Assembly (NCBI GenBank): GCA_036262035.1
Contig: DATAJS010000023.1
Location: 1 to 64,000 of the forward strand
Direction of reading: 5' to 3'
Length of the DNA stretch: 64,000 nt
Source of the DNA: Burkholderiales bacterium
GTDB taxonomy: Bacteria; Pseudomonadota; Gammaproteobacteria; Burkholderiales; SG8-41
In this document: piece after piece, positions 49,905 to 59,101 of the stretch
Layout: each line of letters starts with the position of its first letter
How positions within the stretch are numbered: position 1 is the first letter of the stretch
Notes under the pieces: generated by a model
Seen by the model: only the letters and a program-made list of their open reading frames with translations
What the model was told of the DNA's origin: nothing
The model's database searches: none
Made by a program: the position numbers and the translations under genes

Positions 49905-51079
49905 GCGCCGCTCACCGTGACGACGACCGGGGCATCGGCGCTACGCGCGTCGAGGTCCACGCTCAGTCCCGCTTCGCGCAACCGGCCGACGAGCGACTGC
50001 AACGCGCCGTCCGCCATCGGCGCGAGACGCAGGCGCAGCCGGCCGCTGTCGTACGCAGCTTCGCGCAAAGTGCCCGCGGGCAGCGCTTTCATCGCCTCCG
50101 CGACACGCGTGGCCACGGGCAGGAAGTCCGCCGCATCGCTCTGGTTCGCCGCGTGTCTCGCTTCGGCGAGCTTGCGGCGCATCTGGAGCGCGGGATCGAC
50201 GACCGCGACCGCCTCCGGAAACACCGCGCGAAAGCGCGCTTCCATGCTTCGCTCGAGCGCGCTCTCCTCGCGCGCGAGCCGTGCCCAGTCGATCGTCACC
50301 GCCACGGCGTGCAGGGCGAGCGCAGCACCCGCAAACGCCGCCGCGGTCCTGAATCGCGTGAACGCCAACGCGAACGATCGCGACTCCGACGCGATGCGGG
50401 CGACTCGCGCGAGCTCCGCATCGCGCCAATCCCACGGACCGCGCAAGCGCACCTCGACGCCGAGCTCGCGCGACCATGCATCGACGTCAGGCGCTGCGTC
50501 GTCGGTGCCGTACACCGCGATGCATCGCGGGCGCGCGCGCGTCTCTACGAGCGCGAGCGTCAGCGACAGCGGCGGCGTCATCGCATCGCCTTCGTCCATC
50601 GCGAAGCCTTCCAGCTCGCCGCTGCGCACGAAACCCTCCGCGCCGTCCCACGCGACGCTCCATTCCCCTTCCGCGCGCGGCAGGAGCAGCGTCTCGCAAT
50701 AGACGTCGCACTGCGCGATCGCCGAAGCGCGCAGCGTGGCGACCGCGCGATCGAGCAGCGCGCGATCGACGATCGCGAGCGCATCGGCGCCGTCGCGGCG
50801 GCCGAGCCACGTCACCCGCTGGCTTTCGGCGTCGGCGACGGTCTGCTCTTCCGCGGCATACGCCAATGCCGCGGGCGTCCTCGCGCGTGCCGACTGCGGA
50901 AGCTGCGTGCGCACGAGGAGCACGTCGGCCGCGGCGACCACGAGCTCGGCGCGCCGCACGCCGCGCGGCAGCTCGTCCGCACCGCCGCCGGCGGCGACGG
51001 GATTGCCGCGGTCGAACGCTACCCACTCGAGCGAGAGCGGCTCGTTGAGGCTCGCCCAGCGTGCGCGCAGCGTGCTCAC
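49901..51079 (-). CDS. gspL: Type II secretion protein L
   Basis: 392 aa. Cytoplasmic actin-like domain (about 1-240; VVAAADVLLVRTQLPQSARA, AALAYAAEEQTVADAESQRV), one helix (FRTAAAFAGAALALHAVAVT, about 258-278) and a periplasmic ferredoxin-like domain. GspL links the GspE ATPase to GspM. GspK stop overlap by 4 bp. Confidence 0.88.
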   Translation of the reverse strand: MSTLRARWASLNEPLSLEWVAFDRGNPVAAGGGADELPRGVRRAELVVAAADVLLVRTQLPQSARARTPAALAYAAEEQTVADAESQRVTWLGRRDGADALAIVDRALLDRAVATLRASAIAQCDVYCETLLLPRAEGEWSVAWDGAEGFVRSGELEGFAMDEGDAMTPPLSLTLALVETRARPRCIAVYGTDDAAPDVDAWSRELGVEVRLRGPWDWRDAELARVARIASESRSFALAFTRFRTAAAFAGAALALHAVAVTIDWARLAREESALERSMEARFRAVFPEAVAVVDPALQMRRKLAEARHAANQSDAADFLPVATRVAEAMKALPAGTLREAAYDSGRLRLRLAPMADGALQSLVGRLREAGLSVDLDARSADAPVVVTVSGA

Positions 51080-51912
51080 GACGGTTTTCTCCAGACGACC
51101 GCCGGCCAGCGCACGCCGTCCCGCGCGAGCAGCGCGCTCGTCCGCGCGGCCGCGTCGCCGATGCGCGCTCGTATGGACACCCGAAAGTAGTCGCTCGCGA
51201 CCGCAACCTCATCGGCGCGCGCCGCGGCACCCGACGGCAGCGCGCGCGAGAACTCGGCGACGTCGCGGAAATACACGCGCTCGCGCTTCTCGACCAGAAC
51301 ACGCGCATCGGAGAGCTCGAGCTTTTCCACGACCGCGGCGAGCACTTCCGCGGGCGCCGTGTTGACGTTGACCGCCGTGGCGGTCGGCAACGCGGTGACG
51401 AAAGGCGCGAGCGCCGCGCGCACCGACTCGTCGTAGCCGCGCACGAGCGCGAGCTCCTCGACTTCCACCATGAGCTGAGCTTGGAGCCGGGCCGCGAGCG
51501 CGTCCGCCAGCGCGTCGGGAAGGCGCAGCACCGACAACAGCCGCCGATAGCGCGCGAGCTGTACCGGATCGATCCGGCCTTCGCGCGCGAGGTTGTTCAG
51601 GTTGAACAGCCCCTGCTGGTCTTCGAGATAGCCCGCGATCTCGCCGCGCTCGACTTTCATCGCGGGCGCCTTCACCGCCCATGCTTCGTTCAGATGATCG
51701 GCCATGCTGGTGCGCCGATCGTCCGCGAGCACCGCGCGCGACCAGTCGAGCGCGCCGTCGACGAGCGCGCGCGCCTGCGCGTGATCGTCGATCAGCGCGC
51801 GCTCGCGCGCCCACGCGCTCTGCGTGACGAGGATCGCCGTCGCCGCGATCGCCGCCAGCGCGACCGCGCCCATCGCGAGCACCACTGCGACGCCGCGCTC
51901 GCGCACGCTCAC
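51076..51912 (-). CDS. gspK: Type II secretion minor pseudopilin K
   Basis: 278 aa, GTG start (51912) overlapping the gspJ stop. Prepilin-like start VRERG then VAVVLAMGAVALAAIAAT; the usual Glu5 is absent, as is normal for GspK. The alpha domain (YLEDQQGLFNLNNLAREGRI, ALAARLQAQLMVEVEELALV) contains the large insertion and TAVNVNTAPAEVLAAV. GspK caps the pseudopilus tip with I and J. Confidence 0.88.
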   Translation of the reverse strand: MSVRERGVAVVLAMGAVALAAIAATAILVTQSAWARERALIDDHAQARALVDGALDWSRAVLADDRRTSMADHLNEAWAVKAPAMKVERGEIAGYLEDQQGLFNLNNLAREGRIDPVQLARYRRLLSVLRLPDALADALAARLQAQLMVEVEELALVRGYDESVRAALAPFVTALPTATAVNVNTAPAEVLAAVVEKLELSDARVLVEKRERVYFRDVAEFSRALPSGAAARADEVAVASDYFRVSIRARIGDAAARTSALLARDGVRWPAVVWRKPS

Positions 51913-52472
51913 GATTGCACCGCGAAGACGCGCACCACGTCTTCGCCGCTCGTCAGGACCACGCGCACGCGCACCGCTCGCGGCAGTGCGGGATCGTCGC
52001 GGGCGGACGGCCATTCGGCGAGCCACGCGCCGTCCCTGCCGAGGTACTGGAGCTCGAAAGACCTGACGCCGGCCAGCGCGGCGTAGCGTCCCGGCTGCGC
52101 GTCGGAGAACGCATCGGCCGCGGGCCACAGCAGCAGCTCGACCTCGTTCGCCGCGTCGAGCACGTAGGCGACGCGCGCCGGCGCTTCGGATCCGCCCGCG
52201 AGCCGGCTGAATTCGACGCGTCCGTCGGCGTAGCCGATGAAAGCCGGCCGGTCGCCGGCGGCGCTGCGCACCTTGCGCGGTGCGGCGCGCGCGAGGTCGT
52301 GCTCGAAACGTTCGAAGAAGAGCGCGAGGCTGCGCCATTTCTGCGTTTCGCTCTCGACGCGCTCGCGCGTCTCGACCACCGCCGCAAGACCCCGGTACGA
52401 CATCAGGCCGACGATCGACAGGATGACGAGCGCGGTGAGCAGCTCGACGAGCGTAAAGCCGCGCGCTTTCAC
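51909..52472 (-). CDS. gspJ: Type II secretion minor pseudopilin J
   Basis: 187 aa. GTG 52472 overlaps the gspI stop. Leader VKARG then FTLVELLTALVILSIVGLMS with Glu5, then YRGLAAVVETRERVESETQK and LALFFERFEHDLARAAPR, typical of GspJ, with the C-terminal beta domain. Part of the tip complex. Confidence 0.88.
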   Translation of the reverse strand: MKARGFTLVELLTALVILSIVGLMSYRGLAAVVETRERVESETQKWRSLALFFERFEHDLARAAPRKVRSAAGDRPAFIGYADGRVEFSRLAGGSEAPARVAYVLDAANEVELLLWPAADAFSDAQPGRYAALAGVRSFELQYLGRDGAWLAEWPSARDDPALPRAVRVRVVLTSGEDVVRVFAVQS

Positions 52473-52852
52473 CTGGGCGGTCCCGGCGGCTGCACGACGA
52501 AACCGGTGAGCTTCGCGAGCGCGGCCGATTCGTCGCCGGCGCGATAGACCGAGACATCGACGCGCCGAAAAGCGCTGTTGGGCGTCGCCGTCACGTCCTC
52601 GCGCCACGCGAAATCGATGCCGCTCTGTCTCACGCTGCCGCTGCGCACGCCCAGCGCCAGCCAGTCGCCGCGCGCGCGATGCTCGGCGATCGCATCCTGG
52701 GCGATCCACGCCGCGAGAGTGCGCGCGCGCAATGCTTCGGCGCTGTTCGCACCCTGCCCCGCGGCGCGCGCCGCCGCGAGCAGCGCGACCGCGACGATCG
52801 CGAGCGCGACCAGCACCTCGATCAGCGTGAATCCCGCTTCAGCGCGGCGCAC
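52469..52852 (-). CDS. gspI: Type II secretion minor pseudopilin I
   Basis: 127 aa. GTG start at 52852 inside the gspH 3' end. Leader VRRAEAG then FTLIEVLVALAIVAVALLAA with Glu5; TLAAWIAQDAIAEHRARGDW is the GspI helix/loop. It forms the core of the tip complex. Confidence 0.88.
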   Translation of the reverse strand: MRRAEAGFTLIEVLVALAIVAVALLAAARAAGQGANSAEALRARTLAAWIAQDAIAEHRARGDWLALGVRSGSVRQSGIDFAWREDVTATPNSAFRRVDVSVYRAGDESAALAKLTGFVVQPPGPPR

Positions 52853-53330
52853 CGGAGGCCTCCGCGCGGATCGCTCTCACGTCGCCCATCGCGGTGCTCG
52901 AGACCGAATAGCGCGCATCGCCGGCGCGCATCTCGACATCGAACAGCTCGATCGGCGTCGAAGCCGCGAAATCGATCCGCATCTCTCCGTCTCGTCTGAC
53001 GCCGCCGATCGAAACCGCCGAGATCGCGACGCCCGAGGGGAGCGTGCGCGGTTTGAGCTCGTCCGTCCCGCGCTGCGACGCTGAGTAACGGTCCTCGGCA
53101 TGGCGCGCGAACGCATACGCCGACGCGCTGCCGCGCCACACGATCGTGTCGCCGGTCAAGCGCGCCTCCCGCGCGGCGAGCGCGAGCGAAGCCGCCAGCC
53201 GCGTCGCTTCGAGCTCGAGCACCGCGCGCTCGCCGGGCCGCGCCGACACCGCGACGAGCGCGACGACGATGCCGACGATCGCCATCGCGACGAGCAGCTC
53301 GATCAACGTGAACGCGCGCGCCTCAACCAT
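52839..53330 (-). CDS. gspH: Type II secretion minor pseudopilin H
   Basis: 163 aa. ATG 53330 gives leader MVEARA then FTLIELLVAMAIVGIVVALV, followed by LEATRLAASLALAAREARLT and the beta domain. The upstream longer frame is not needed. The cleavage position has Ala in place of Gly at -1, which prepilin peptidase tolerates. It overlaps gspG by 8 bp and gspI by 14 bp. Confidence 0.87.
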   Translation of the reverse strand: MVEARAFTLIELLVAMAIVGIVVALVAVSARPGERAVLELEATRLAASLALAAREARLTGDTIVWRGSASAYAFARHAEDRYSASQRGTDELKPRTLPSGVAISAVSIGGVRRDGEMRIDFAASTPIELFDVEMRAGDARYSVSSTAMGDVRAIRAEASGAPR

Positions 53331-53754
53331 TCCACGAGCCGATGTCGGCGTCACCGCCCTCGCCGCCCGGCTTGCCGTCGGCGCCGAGGCTCCAGACGTC
53401 GATCTCGCCGTGCACGCCGGGGTTGAGATACTGGTAGGCGTTGCCCCACGGATCGCGCGGCAGGCGGTCTATATAGCCGCCTTTCTTCCAGCTCGCCGGA
53501 ACCGGCGTGGCCTGCGGCTTCGTCGCGAGCGCGGCGAGCCCCTGCTCGGTGGTGGGGAAGCGCTCGTTGTCGAGGCGATAGAGCTTGAGCGCCTGCATGA
53601 GCGTCGCGACGTCCTGCCTGGCGGCGGTGACGCGCGCTTCGTCGGGACGGCGCATCACCTGGGGTACGACGAGCGCCGCGAGCAGGCCGAGGATCGCGAC
53701 CACGACGACGACTTCGAGCAAAGTGAAACCGCGCCGCGGGCGGGCATCCGGCAT
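53323..53754 (-). CDS. gspG: Type II secretion major pseudopilin G
   Basis: 143 aa. Leader MPDARPRRG then FTLLEVVVVVAILGLLAALV with Glu5. The GspG body is textbook: RQDVATLMQALKLYRLDNER, FPTTEQGLAALATKPQ, LPRDPWGNAYQYLNPG and the calcium loop SLGADGKPGGEGGDADIGSW. ATG 53754 was chosen, with GTG 53766 as the alternative. First gene of the minus-strand operon, divergent from gspC. Confidence 0.93.
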   Translation of the reverse strand: MPDARPRRGFTLLEVVVVVAILGLLAALVVPQVMRRPDEARVTAARQDVATLMQALKLYRLDNERFPTTEQGLAALATKPQATPVPASWKKGGYIDRLPRDPWGNAYQYLNPGVHGEIDVWSLGADGKPGGEGGDADIGSWNG

Positions 53755-53788
53755 GTCCTCTGTCACCGTGAGCCGGCGATCTCTCGAA

Positions 53789-53807
53789 TAGAATCGATTT
53801 CATTCTA
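53789..53807. promoter_or_regulatory. Palindrome in the gspG-gspC divergent control region
   Basis: TAGAAT-N7-ATTCTA is a perfect 6-bp dyad in the only AT-rich stretch of the 120-bp gap separating the two halves of the T2SS locus. It is a candidate operator shared by both operons. No regulator is encoded nearby. Confidence 0.35.
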
Positions 53808-53875
53808 ATACGCCATCCGTGATAATGCGGGTGAGCACCGCGGCGCCAAGACCGCGGGCGAGCCGCATCGAACCC

Positions 53876-54334
53876 ATGCAAAAATCCGAAGCCCTCCAGC
53901 GCGTTGCGGTCAATCTCGCCGTGTACGCGGCGAACCTCGCCGCGCTCGCGCTGCTCGCGCTCGTGCTTGCGTACTGGACGTGGCAATGGTTTGCACCGGC
54001 CGCGGAACCCGCAACCCCGGTCGTCTCCGAAGCGCCCCGCATCGAAACCGCCGCCGCGCTGTTCGGCGATGCGCGGCCCGCCGCGGCGGGCGGCTCCGCG
54101 TACACGCTCGTCGGCATCGCTGCGGCGAGCGGCGGACGCACTGGACATGCAGTGCTGCGCATCGATAACGCGCGCACCGCGGTGGTTCGCGAAGGCGAAG
54201 AGATCGCGCCCGGCGTGAAAGTCGCGGAAGTGCACGGCGACCGCGTCGTCATCGACGAGCACGGCGCGCGACGCACGCTCGAATGGCCGAAGCCCGGCCG
54301 CGCGGCGCCGATTGCACAGGCGCGCAATCCGTGA
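53876..54334 (+). CDS. gspC: Type II secretion protein C
   Basis: 152 aa. One membrane helix (LALLALVLAYWTWQWFA) followed by the homology region: ETAAALFGDARPA, YTLVGIAAASGGRTGHAVLR and VVREGEEIAPGVKVAEVHGD. It connects the inner-membrane platform to the GspD secretin. A PDZ domain is lacking, as in many betaproteobacterial forms. ATG 53876 is preferred over in-frame starts further up. GTGA overlap with gspD. Confidence 0.88.
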   Translation: MQKSEALQRVAVNLAVYAANLAALALLALVLAYWTWQWFAPAAEPATPVVSEAPRIETAAALFGDARPAAAGGSAYTLVGIAAASGGRTGHAVLRIDNARTAVVREGEEIAPGVKVAEVHGDRVVIDEHGARRTLEWPKPGRAAPIAQARNP

Positions 54335-56373
54335 GCGCGTTCCGCGCCGTCGCACTCGCGCTTGCGCTGCTCGCGCCAATGCCCGCCGGCGCCCAGCGCA
54401 TCGCCACCGAGAGCGTGGTCGCGAAAGATCCGGGACCCGACCTCATCACGCTCAACTTCGCCAACGCCGACATCGAAAGCGTGGTCAAGGCGATGAGCGG
54501 CATCACCGGCAAGAACTTCGTCGTCGATCCGCGCGTGCGAGGGACGATCAACATCGTCTCCGCCTCGCCGGTGCCGCGCTCGGCGGTCTACGACGTCTTC
54601 CTTTCCGCGCTGCGCGTGCAGGGCATCGCGGCGGTCGAGGACCGTGGCATCGTCCGGATCGTTCCGGAGAGCGACGCGAAGCTCCACCCCGCGCCGACGT
54701 TCGGCCCGCAGGACAAGCCGCGCGGCGGCGGCGACCAGATACAGACGCGCGTCTTCACGCTCCAGCACGAGTCCGCCGCGCAGCTCCTGCCGGTGCTGCG
54801 CCCGCTGATCGCGCCCAACAACACGATCGCGTCGTACGCCAACACCAACTCGTTGATCGTCACCGATTACGCGTCGAACCTGCGCCGCATCGAGAAGATC
54901 ATCGAGGCGATCGACCAGCCGAGCGGATCGGACCTCGCGATCATCCCGCTGCGCCGCGCGTCGGCGACCGACGTCGCGAACACCCTCAATCGGGTGCTCG
55001 CCGAAGGCGCGCCCGCGCAAGGCGCCGACGCGACGCAGCGCCTCTCGATCGTCGCCGATATGCGATCGAACAGCGTGCTGGTGCGATCGCCCGATCCGGC
55101 GCGGCTGTCGCGCGTGCGCACGATGGTCGCGACGCTCGACAGCCCGACCAGCGCCGGCGGCAACATCCACGTCATCTATCTGAAGAACGCCGACGCGGTG
55201 AAGCTCGCGGAGACGCTGCGCTCGGTCTATTCGGGCGGAACGGCGCCTCAGCCCCAGCGCACCGTCGCGACCCCGCCTCCGCCTGCCGGCGCACCGCCGC
55301 CGCCTCCGCCGCCGATGGCGCAGACGAACACCGCGCCGAACGCCGGCGCCATCATCCACGCCGATCCCGCGACCAATTCGATCATCGTCACCGCGCCCGA
55401 CGCGATCTACAACGATCTGCGCGCCGCCATCGAGAAGCTCGACGTGCGGCGCGCGCAGGTGTACGTCGAAGCGCTGGTCGCGGAGATCACCGCAGCGAAA
55501 GCCGCCGAGTTCGGCATCCAGTGGCAATCGCTGAGCGGCGCGAACGCGCCCGACGGGTCGACGCGCGCTTTCGGGGGGACGAACTTCGGCGGCCCCGGAC
55601 AGAACATCCTCGACGTGTCGCGCAATCCCGGCGCTGCGGGCAGCGGACTGAACATCGGGGTCGTGCGCGGCCGCGTGACCGTTCCCGGCGTCGGAGAGGT
55701 GCTCAATCTCGGCCTGCTGGTGCGCGCGCTCGAGGCCGACAACAACGCCAACATCCTGTCGACGCCGACGCTGCTCACGCTCGACAACGAGGAAGGCCGC
55801 ATCGTCGTCGGCCAGAACGTGCCGTTCATCACCGGCAGCTATGCGGTGAGCGGCGCGGCGACGACGCCGACCCCTTTCCAGACGATCGAGCGCCGCGACG
55901 TCGGTCTCACGCTGCGCATCCGGCCGCAGATCACCGAAGGCGGCACGGTGCGCATGCAGATCATGCAGGAGGTGTCGAGCATCCAGAGCGTAACCAACAC
56001 CGCCGGCATCATCACCAACAAGCGCGCGGTCGAGTCGACCGTGTTGCTCGACGACGGCGAGATCATCGTCATCGGCGGGCTCATCCAGGACTCGGTGAGC
56101 GACGGCGTCGAGAAGGTGCCGGTGCTCGGCGACATCCCGTGGCTCGGCGAGCTCTTCCGATACCGCACGCGCTCGCGCAGCAAGACCAACCTCATGGTGT
56201 TCCTGCGGCCGACCGTCGTGCGCGACACCGCGCGCGTACGCCCGATCACCGAAGACCGCTACGACTACATCAGCGGCGAGCAGACCAAGGTCGCGCCGCA
56301 GCCGTCGAGCCCGCTGCCGGCGACGCCCTCACCCACGCTCCCTTTGCGCGTGACGCCGGAGCTCGGAAAGTGA
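54331..56373 (+). CDS. gspD: Type II secretion secretin D
   Basis: 680 aa. GTG start, signal peptide (FRAVALALALLAPMPAGAQ), N0 to N3 domains (LITLNFANADIESVVKAMSG; VFTLQHESAAQLLPVLRPLI; a Pro-rich loop PPPPAGAPPPPPPPMAQT) and the secretin core (AQVYVEALVAEITAAKAAEF, TPTLLTLDNEEGRIVVGQNV, VEKVPVLGDIPWLGELFR, TNLMVFLRPTVVRD). No lipobox. The GspE start codon overlaps its stop. Confidence 0.93.
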   Translation: MSAFRAVALALALLAPMPAGAQRIATESVVAKDPGPDLITLNFANADIESVVKAMSGITGKNFVVDPRVRGTINIVSASPVPRSAVYDVFLSALRVQGIAAVEDRGIVRIVPESDAKLHPAPTFGPQDKPRGGGDQIQTRVFTLQHESAAQLLPVLRPLIAPNNTIASYANTNSLIVTDYASNLRRIEKIIEAIDQPSGSDLAIIPLRRASATDVANTLNRVLAEGAPAQGADATQRLSIVADMRSNSVLVRSPDPARLSRVRTMVATLDSPTSAGGNIHVIYLKNADAVKLAETLRSVYSGGTAPQPQRTVATPPPPAGAPPPPPPPMAQTNTAPNAGAIIHADPATNSIIVTAPDAIYNDLRAAIEKLDVRRAQVYVEALVAEITAAKAAEFGIQWQSLSGANAPDGSTRAFGGTNFGGPGQNILDVSRNPGAAGSGLNIGVVRGRVTVPGVGEVLNLGLLVRALEADNNANILSTPTLLTLDNEEGRIVVGQNVPFITGSYAVSGAATTPTPFQTIERRDVGLTLRIRPQITEGGTVRMQIMQEVSSIQSVTNTAGIITNKRAVESTVLLDDGEIIVIGGLIQDSVSDGVEKVPVLGDIPWLGELFRYRTRSRSKTNLMVFLRPTVVRDTARVRPITEDRYDYISGEQTKVAPQPSSPLPATPSPTLPLRVTPELGK

Positions 56374-57893
56374 TTCCGTTCGCCTTCGCGAAAGCGCACG
56401 GCGTCGCGGTGACCGCGATGGACGCTCGCGGAGCTCAGGTCGCGGTGCGCGAGGATGCGCGCCCTGGGGGCATCGCCGAGCTGCGGCGCACGCTCGGCGT
56501 GCCGATCCGGGCGCAGCGCATCAGCACTGCTGCGTTCGATGCGCTCGTTTCCGCGCTCTACAGCGAGGCGAATGCGTTCTCCGACGACCTCGCGCGCGAT
56601 GCCGATTTCACGCGGCTCCTTCAGGACATCCCCGAGGTCGAGGACCTGCTCGACGCCGACGACGACGCGCCCGTCATCCGTCTCATCAACGCTCTGTTCA
56701 TGCAGGCGCTGCGCGACGGCGCTTCCGACATCCACATCGAGCCGTACGAGACGCGCTCGGTCGTGAGGCTGCGCATCGACGGCACGCTGCGCGACCTCTT
56801 CGAGCCTGCGCGCGCGCTGCACGCCGCGCTGGTCTCGCGCGTGAAGATCATGGCGCAGCTCGACATCGCGGAAAAACGCCTGCCCCAGGACGGCCGCATC
56901 ACGGTGCGCCTCGCGGGCAAGCCGGTCGACGTGCGGGTCTCGACGATCCCGACCGGCCACGGCGAGCGCGCGGTGCTGCGGCTGCTCGACAAGCAGGCGG
57001 CGCGCCTCGATCTCGCTCATCTCGGCATGGACGAGGCGACGCTGTCGCTGATCGACCAGCTGGTGCGGCAGCCGCACGGCATCGTGCTCATGACCGGCCC
57101 GACCGGCTCGGGCAAGACCACGACGCTGTATGCCGCGCTGTCGCGGCTCGACGCCGGTGCGCTCAACATCATGACCGTCGAGGACCCGATCGAGTACGAC
57201 CTCGACGGCATCAGCCAGACCTCGATCAATTCGCGCATCGACATGAGCTTCGCGCGCGCCTTGCGCGCGATCCTGCGGCAGGACCCGGACGTGGTGATGA
57301 TCGGCGAGATCCGAGACCTGGAGACCGCGGAGATCGCGGTGCAGGCGAGCCTCACCGGCCACCTCGTGCTCGCGACGCTGCACACCAACGACGCGATCAG
57401 CGCGGTCACGCGGCTCGCCGACATGGGCGTCGAGCCTTTCCTGCTCGCCTCCAGCCTGATCGGCGTCGGCGCGCAGCGCCTCGTGCGCAAGCTCTGCCCC
57501 GAATGCCGCACCGTCATCCCCGCGAACGCGGAGTCCGTCATTCCCGGGAAGGCGCAGTACGTCATTCCCGCGAAGGCCCAGCCCGTCATTCCCGCGAAGG
57601 CGCAGTCCGTCATTCCCGCGAAGGCGGGAATCCATTTTGACGTGATGCAAAGATATTCCCCCGCCGGCTGCCCCGCCTGCCTCCACACCGGCTACCGCGG
57701 CCGCACCGGCATCTACGAGCTCGTCGCGGTCGACGACGGCTTGCGCCGGATGATCCACGATCGCGCGCCCGAGCACGCGCTGCGCGCCCACGCGGCCGCG
57801 CAAGGCATGCGCGACCTGCGTGAAGACGGCATGCGCTGGGTCGCCGCGGGCGTGACGAGCCTCGAAGAAGTGCTGCGCGTCACGCGCGTTTAA
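56370..57893 (+). CDS. gspE: Type II secretion ATPase E with repeat-expanded zinc loop
   Basis: 507 aa. Starts at GTG 56370 overlapping the gspD stop. ATPase motifs: SDIHIEPYETRSVVRLRIDG, Walker A LMTGPTGSGKTTTLYAA, IMTVEDPIEYDL, Walker B DVVMIGEIRDLETAEIA, LATLHTNDAISA. The zinc-binding site has Cys376/Cys379 (LCPEC) and Cys434/Cys437 (GCPAC), but the loop between is stretched to 54 residues. It is made of VIPAKAQS-like 8-residue repeats encoded by five 24-bp units (57513-57632), in frame. The remaining C-terminus (TGIYELVAVDDGLRRMIHDR) is normal, so the protein is likely still made. Compare the GspE at 37 kb, which lacks the insert. Confidence 0.93.
   Translation: MIPFAFAKAHGVAVTAMDARGAQVAVREDARPGGIAELRRTLGVPIRAQRISTAAFDALVSALYSEANAFSDDLARDADFTRLLQDIPEVEDLLDADDDAPVIRLINALFMQALRDGASDIHIEPYETRSVVRLRIDGTLRDLFEPARALHAALVSRVKIMAQLDIAEKRLPQDGRITVRLAGKPVDVRVSTIPTGHGERAVLRLLDKQAARLDLAHLGMDEATLSLIDQLVRQPHGIVLMTGPTGSGKTTTLYAALSRLDAGALNIMTVEDPIEYDLDGISQTSINSRIDMSFARALRAILRQDPDVVMIGEIRDLETAEIAVQASLTGHLVLATLHTNDAISAVTRLADMGVEPFLLASSLIGVGAQRLVRKLCPECRTVIPANAESVIPGKAQYVIPAKAQPVIPAKAQSVIPAKAGIHFDVMQRYSPAGCPACLHTGYRGRTGIYELVAVDDGLRRMIHDRAPEHALRAHAAAQGMRDLREDGMRWVAAGVTSLEEVLRVTRV
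57513..57641 (+). repeat. Five 24-bp REP-like units inside gspE
   Basis: Units start at 57513, 57537, 57561, 57585 and 57609, each beginning GTCATTCCCGCGAAGGC with small variations. The last unit ends in the full palindrome (GGCGGGAATCCA) followed by TTTTGAC, the same tail found in the intergenic element at 29.05 kb. The period of 24 keeps the reading frame. Confidence 0.9.
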
Positions 57894-57898
57894 CAGCG

Positions 57899-59101
57899 AT
57901 GGCCGCCTACCGCTACGAAGCCGTCGACGCGACCGGCCGCGTCGTCAGCGGTTTGCTGCAGGCGGACACCGCGCGGCACGCGCGAACGCAGTTGCGTGCG
58001 CAGGGTTTGCTCCCTTCCGCCGTCGACGCAGTCGGCGCGTCGGATGCGCAGCGCAGCGGACGGCGCCGCGTCGCGACCGGCGAGCTCACGCTGCTCACGC
58101 GCCAGCTAGCCACATTGCTCGATTCCGGTCTGACCGTGGCGGACGCGCTCGACGCGCTGCTCGACGAGACCGCCGATCCGGCCGCGCGAGAGGTGATCGC
58201 AGGCGTGAAAGCCGAAGTCTCGGCCGGCCGCGACCTCGCGGGAGCCCTGAAGACCTTTCCGAGAGCCTTTCCCGATTTCTATGGCGCGCTGGTGCACGCC
58301 GGGGAACAGTCCGGCGCGCTGCCCACGGTGCTCCAGCATCTCGCCGATTACATGGAGGCGGCGGCGGCGCTGAAGCACAAGACCGCGCTCGCGCTGCTCT
58401 ATCCGGCGCTGGTCGCGATCGTCGCGTTCGCGATCGTCTCAGGGCTGCTCGTCTATGTCGTGCCGCAGGTCGCGCAGGTCTTCAACCAGTCGAACCAGGC
58501 GCTGCCGGTGCTCACGCGCGTCGTGATCGGCGTCAGCGAGTTCCTGAAGGTGACCTGGCCGTATCTCGCTGCGGCGCTGGCGCTCGGCGCCATCGGCGCG
58601 CGCACGGCGCTGCGCCGGCACGAGATCAGGAAACGCTGGCACGGCTTCCTGCTGAAGGCCCCCGCGATCGGCACGCTGGTGCGGGCGGCGAACATCGCGC
58701 GCTTCGCGGCCACTCTGGCGATCCTCGTGCGCGGCGGCGTGCCGCTGCTCGCGGCGCTCGGTCCCGCCGGCCGGGTCGTCACCAACGCGATGCTGAGCGA
58801 CGCGATCGCCGACGCAGCCACACGCATCGCCGAAGGCTCGACGTTCTCGCGCGCGTTGCACGCCGCGAACGTCTTCCCTCCGCTCCTCGTCCACCTCGTC
58901 GCCAGCGGCGAAGCGACCGGCGATCTCGCGCGCATGCTCGAGCACGCCGCGCGGCTGGAGACGCAGACGCTGGAACGCCGCCTCGCCGTCTTCGTCACGC
59001 TGCTCGAGCCGGCGATGATCCTCACCATGGGTGCGCTCGTGCTCGTCATCGTGCTGGCGATATTGATGCCGATCGTGGAGATGAATCAGCTGGTGCGCTG
59101 A
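57899..59101 (+). CDS. gspF: Type II secretion platform protein F
   Basis: 400 aa. Opening YRYEAVDATGRVVSGLLQAD, first GspF domain (LTLLTRQLATLLDSGLTVAD), helices at about 168-190, 218-236 and 370-392, and second domain (RFAATLAILVRGGVPLLAAL). It is the inner-membrane platform of the canonical T2SS, last gene of the plus-strand half. It starts 5 bp after gspE. Confidence 0.92.
   Translation: MAAYRYEAVDATGRVVSGLLQADTARHARTQLRAQGLLPSAVDAVGASDAQRSGRRRVATGELTLLTRQLATLLDSGLTVADALDALLDETADPAAREVIAGVKAEVSAGRDLAGALKTFPRAFPDFYGALVHAGEQSGALPTVLQHLADYMEAAAALKHKTALALLYPALVAIVAFAIVSGLLVYVVPQVAQVFNQSNQALPVLTRVVIGVSEFLKVTWPYLAAALALGAIGARTALRRHEIRKRWHGFLLKAPAIGTLVRAANIARFAATLAILVRGGVPLLAALGPAGRVVTNAMLSDAIADAATRIAEGSTFSRALHAANVFPPLLVHLVASGEATGDLARMLEHAARLETQTLERRLAVFVTLLEPAMILTMGALVLVIVLAILMPIVEMNQLVR

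Noticed and set aside
57513..57641. CRISPR array
   Set aside because: The units are directly tandem with no unique spacers and lie in frame in gspE.
54312..57893. 1193-codon plus-strand open frame spanning gspD and gspE
   Set aside because: Its first two thirds are the out-of-frame shadow of gspD; only the end is the true gspE frame, which starts at GTG 56370.
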